A DNA stretch of 34,576 nt, taken from positions 1 through 34,576 of the forward strand of contig NZ_JASJDK010000097.1 in assembly GCF_030065675.1 (NCBI RefSeq). The letters are read 5' to 3'. The translations under genes and the position numbers were made by a program. Position 1 is the first letter of the stretch, and the number at the start of each line of letters is the position of its first letter. Positions 31,885 to 34,576 of this stretch are shown here, piece by piece. The DNA comes from Mastigocoleus sp. MO_188.B34. Its GTDB lineage: Bacteria; Cyanobacteriota; Cyanobacteriia; Cyanobacteriales; Nostocaceae. The notes beneath the pieces were generated by a model. That model saw only the letters and a program-made list of their open reading frames with translations, was not told the DNA's origin and did not search any database.

Positions 31885-33930
31885 ATGTCTGTCTTCACCC
31901 GTATTAAACGAAAAATTTTCCTTTTTCTAGTTTTCACTTTTACCATTTGCCTTATTCTTCTACCCAACCTAACTTGGGTAAATGCTCAAAAAGTATCTAA
32001 GCCTAAGCCACAAGAATGGCATATTAACGGCATAATAGCTGCCCTTGATGATAGCGATCCCAAAGTACAGAGAAATGCTTTAAATCAATTAGGTAGATAT
32101 GAAACCCAAGAATTAAAAGCAACACTTAAGAAGCCAGAGGATGTTGTTCAAAAGATTGCCAAAATTCTCAAAGATAAAACCGTTGACTCATCGGTTCGTC
32201 GCAGTGCGGCATCAGCATTGGGGAATTTGGGGGATGCTGCTAAACCCTACGTCAAAGACATCCTAGAGTTCCTCAAAGATAAAACCGTTGACTCATCGGT
32301 TCGTGACAGTGCGGCATCAGCATTGGGGAATTTGGGGGATGCTGCTAAACCCTACGTCAAAGACATCCTAGAGTTCCTCAAAGATAAAACCGTTGACTCA
32401 TCGGTTCGTCGTAGTGCGGCATCAGCATTGGGGAATTTGGGGGATGCTGCTAAACCCTACGTCAAAGACATCCTAGAGTTCCTCAAAGATAAAAACGTTG
32501 ACTCATCGGTTCGTGACAGTGCGGCAGAAGCATTGGGGAATTTGGGGGATGCTGCTAAACCCTACGTCAAAGACATCCTAGAGTTCCTCAAAGATAAAAC
32601 CGTTGACTCATCGGTTCGTCGCAGTGCGGCAAGAGCATTGGGGAAGATAAAACAGTTAGAGCTAAAAGAATTACTGTTCGTACTTTATAGCGCCTATTAT
32701 GATGGTCACTCAAGTGCTCCATACTGGCGTTGGTTAACATACTTCCTCAGTGGCGGTAGTGATGAGGCAAAAACCTTGCTCAAATGGGTTGGTAAACCTC
32801 AAACAACTCCAGAAAAACTTACTCATTCAGAAGGTGTCAAAACACTAAATTTATTTCTCAAAGCCTGGGAAGTAAGCACCAGTGAAGGCTTAAAAGAATT
32901 AAAAGACGATTTAGCAAAACAAATTGCAATAATTACAGCTTACAAAAATATTCGTTGGCAACCCCAAGATATTACCTTGCTTGGACAGCACTACAAGAAT
33001 CTCAAAGAAGTAAACTCTACTCATGCTGAAACAATACAGTCAGTAATAATTAATCTCCAAGGTTGGCGGTGGTTTTTCAACTTCAGAAACATCATCTTAA
33101 CTCACGCAGCTTTTTGGCTTGCTCTAATTTTTGCTTATCCCAAATCTCCCCAAATTCAAGCCATCTTCTTCTGGAATCCTTGGGTTAGAAGAATTGCTGG
33201 TATGGGTTATGTTGGTTTTCTCCTTACATGGGTTCCCTTTTTGCGTCGCAAATTATTAGAACCTTTCCAACTTTCATTATTAGCAGATGCGCGGTTAGAT
33301 AATTTTACTGAAGCAACCTATTTTCCTGAATCTTGCGTCAAACCTCCTGCTACAGAATTAGAAGCAAACTATCGGGTACTTTCTAATCCAATGGATCTAA
33401 CCTTGATATCCCAAATGTTATCCCAAGGCGAACATCCGGATTTGTTTCGTTTGCAAGAACAACAATATAACTTAATGGCGTGGGAATACAAACGGGAATG
33501 GAAACATGATTTTCCCCTGAAGAAATTTTCCCAAAAAGTATACCAACAGCGAATCAATGACGAAAGTGCAATTTTAGCTGATGAATTTGACCAAGAAGTA
33601 TTTAGTATGGAAGACCAAAAATATAAAATGGTTGTCAGTCGTCAGTGGAAAAACAAAGATGGCGAAACCAAAAAAGAATGGTATTTCCGTCATGATAAAA
33701 TCATGGAATTCTTTATCGTGCAGAACTTCTTAGGTGATTCAACTGAAGCGAAAGAACGTCGAAGCAAACACATGGATGACCCAAGATTTCGCGGTGTTTA
33801 CTTCTTGCTCGCCAAATTACTTCCCCTAGAGCAAGCCCAAGAATTACGGGAAAACTTAATTCAATACGCCGTTGATACTAAAGACCATACCGTTATGGAT
33901 ACTTACGTGCAATTGTTGCGATCGAGGTAG
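31885..33930 (+). CDS. Membrane HEAT-repeat protein with NACHT-type C-terminal region but no NTPase core
   Basis: The 681-residue protein starts with a hydrophobic signal-like segment (about residues 10-30, ending VNA). At about 96-255 are five near-identical HEAT units of 35 residues (VDSSVRRSAASALGNLGDAA, then KPYVKDILEFL). Two membrane segments follow (about 401-420 and 436-455). The C-terminal ~190 residues contain YRVLSNPMDLTLISQMLSQG, YFRHDKIMEFFIVQNFL, DPRFRGVYFLLAKLLPL and TKDHTVMDTYVQLLRSR, which from memory are the tail blocks of cyanobacterial NACHT (NLR-like) NTPases. No P-loop or Walker B is present; the YFPESCVKPP block runs straight into ATELEANYRVLSNP where the NACHT core would be expected. 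The gene looks like an internal deletion form. Confidence 0.75.
   Translation: MSVFTRIKRKIFLFLVFTFTICLILLPNLTWVNAQKVSKPKPQEWHINGIIAALDDSDPKVQRNALNQLGRYETQELKATLKKPEDVVQKIAKILKDKTVDSSVRRSAASALGNLGDAAKPYVKDILEFLKDKTVDSSVRDSAASALGNLGDAAKPYVKDILEFLKDKTVDSSVRRSAASALGNLGDAAKPYVKDILEFLKDKNVDSSVRDSAAEALGNLGDAAKPYVKDILEFLKDKTVDSSVRRSAARALGKIKQLELKELLFVLYSAYYDGHSSAPYWRWLTYFLSGGSDEAKTLLKWVGKPQTTPEKLTHSEGVKTLNLFLKAWEVSTSEGLKELKDDLAKQIAIITAYKNIRWQPQDITLLGQHYKNLKEVNSTHAETIQSVIINLQGWRWFFNFRNIILTHAAFWLALIFAYPKSPQIQAIFFWNPWVRRIAGMGYVGFLLTWVPFLRRKLLEPFQLSLLADARLDNFTEATYFPESCVKPPATELEANYRVLSNPMDLTLISQMLSQGEHPDLFRLQEQQYNLMAWEYKREWKHDFPLKKFSQKVYQQRINDESAILADEFDQEVFSMEDQKYKMVVSRQWKNKDGETKKEWYFRHDKIMEFFIVQNFLGDSTEAKERRSKHMDDPRFRGVYFLLAKLLPLEQAQELRENLIQYAVDTKDHTVMDTYVQLLRSR
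32170..32640 (+). repeat. 105-bp tandem repeat (4 full and 1 partial copies) coding HEAT units
   Basis: Copies start at 32170, 32275, 32380, 32485 and 32590 with an exact 105-bp period and only a handful of substitutions. Odd copies encode VRRS and even copies VRDS, so the array probably grew by doubling of a 210-bp pair. The in-frame length variation would change the solenoid length. Confidence 0.92.
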
Positions 33931-34079
33931 GTCATTGGAGATTGGCGATTAGGAGATAAGTAGGTGGACAAAAATATTTATGTTATGGCGCTACGTAGTG
34001 CTATACCTATTTTTTCAATATTCAAACTGGATTCCTATATAATACAAATTTGGAAAAATAATGAGACAAATAAATTTTT

Positions 34080-34107
34080 GTAGAGACGTACCATGGTACG
34101 TCTCTAC
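34080..34107. repeat. Perfect 28-bp palindrome, copy C (arms GTAGAGACGTA, core CCATGG)
   Basis: The arms GTAGAGACGTA and TACGTCTCTAC flank the self-complementary core CCATGG. Same arms and length as copy A at 7562. It lies between the convergent HEAT and TPR genes. Confidence 0.88.
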
Positions 34108-34152
34108 CGGGTAATCTGTTGCAATGATTTATTGAATTGGTATAAATAAAAA

Positions 34153-34443
34153 TCAACCTTCAAATAACTGCTTCAAATCTTCTAACTCTGTAATTGAATC
34201 AAACTCCTCATCACTACGAAGAAGTTTAGGAAATTTCTCAGGATCTAATTCTTTTGCTTTCTTTAAAAATTCTAAAGCCTTATCATTATCTTGTTTAAAG
34301 AAATGACATCTACCCAGACGAAACCAAGCCCAGAAAAAATCAGGTTTCATTTCAATGGATTTACTATAAGCTGCGATCGCATCATCATACTGCTTTAATT
34401 CTCTCAAAGCATTTCCGCGACCATACCAACCAATATGCAGCAA
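34153..34443 (-). pseudogene. TPR protein gene, 3' part, cut by the terminal repeat element
   Basis: The visible 96 residues hold two TPR units: YGRGNALRELKQYDDAIAAY (then SKSIEMKPD), and AWFRLGRCHFFKQDNDKALE, followed by an acidic tail ITELEDLKQLFEG. The frame begins in mid-repeat. Upstream it meets a TGA at 34449-34447 that lies inside the 16-bp inverted repeat of the element at 34439-34576. The TTG given as start is therefore unlikely to be original: the 5' part of the gene was separated by the insertion and should lie beyond the window. Confidence 0.7.
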
Positions 34444-34576
34444 TTCTCATTTTGAAAATTTCATGCAAACTATTGATAAAATTTACTAATAATTTGTCTT
34501 GAAAACCCTTTAGTCCGGTTCCATTTGCTTCCATTTTTTTTCGGGTTAAACGATTATTGGTCAAAATGAGAATTGC
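34439..34576. mobile_element. 138-bp MITE-like element with 16-bp terminal inverted repeats
   Basis: GCAATTCTCATTTTGA at 34439-34454 is inverted perfectly at 34561-34576, the last bases of the window. The inside is too short for a transposase. A minus-strand frame from ATG 34534 ends in ...FINSLHEIFKMRIA, with KMRIA encoded by the repeat itself; several cyanobacterial transposases end this way, so the element may be an internal deletion derivative of an IS. It interrupts the TPR gene. Confidence 0.7.

Noticed and set aside
32170-32640. Possible CRISPR-like or non-coding repeat
   Set aside because: The 105-bp units are in frame and encode HEAT repeats; there are no unique spacers.

Overview
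The window looks like chromosomal DNA of a filamentous, Nostocales-type cyanobacterium. The evidence is HIP1 octamers (GCGATCGC, e.g. near 4407, 5038, 8258, 8829, 17426, 24499 and 34375), heptanucleotide tandem repeats, AT-rich spacers with dispersed palindromes, and typical cyanobacterial families (Uma2 nucleases, kinase with repeat tail, LRV proteins, CrtI-like oxidoreductase, NACHT-type C-terminus). Both ends lie in mobile elements: the 5' end of an IS982-like transposase abutting an ISAzo13-like remnant on the left, and a 138-bp element with 16-bp terminal inverted repeats on the right. This suggests a contig bounded by repeats.

Layout. 1-4.2 kb: IS remnants, a long empty AT-rich stretch, a TPR protein, a small secreted protein resembling a piece of a Wzz/GumC coiled coil, a Uma2 nuclease and a four-helix-bundle gene broken by a stop codon. 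4.2-10.1 kb: aldehyde dehydrogenase, PIG-V-like membrane mannosyltransferase and RecJ with an Asn/Ser-rich insertion, all on the minus strand, plus a composite palindromic element. 10.2-14.5 kb: a RayT-type Y1 transposase, a KAP P-loop NTPase full of in-frame tandem duplications, and debris of a WD40 gene. 14.5-19 kb: a membrane Ser/Thr kinase and a DUF697-type GTPase.

19.4-27.2 kb is the most interesting part. Five plus-strand genes encode a YehP-like VWA protein, two related LRV repeat proteins sharing a non-repeat insert, a MoxR-type AAA+ ATPase and a DUF2201-type protein joining an HExxH motif to a VWA-like domain. An orphan LRV repeat fragment and one minus-strand small membrane protein gene lie between them. 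MoxR plus VWA pairs usually act as a chaperone and metal-dependent adaptor; the LRV proteins would be natural scaffolds or target binders. That the five work together is inferred from position.

27.3-31.6 kb: an alpha/beta hydrolase and an acyltransferase in convergent overlap, an SH3-type lipoprotein and a CrtI-like FAD oxidoreductase. 31.9-34.6 kb: an exported or membrane HEAT-repeat protein whose C-terminal half looks like a cyanobacterial NACHT (NLR-like) protein with the NTPase core missing, and a TPR gene cut by the terminal element.

No rRNA, tRNA or CRISPR array was seen. All family assignments come from reading the translations by eye; no database search was run.
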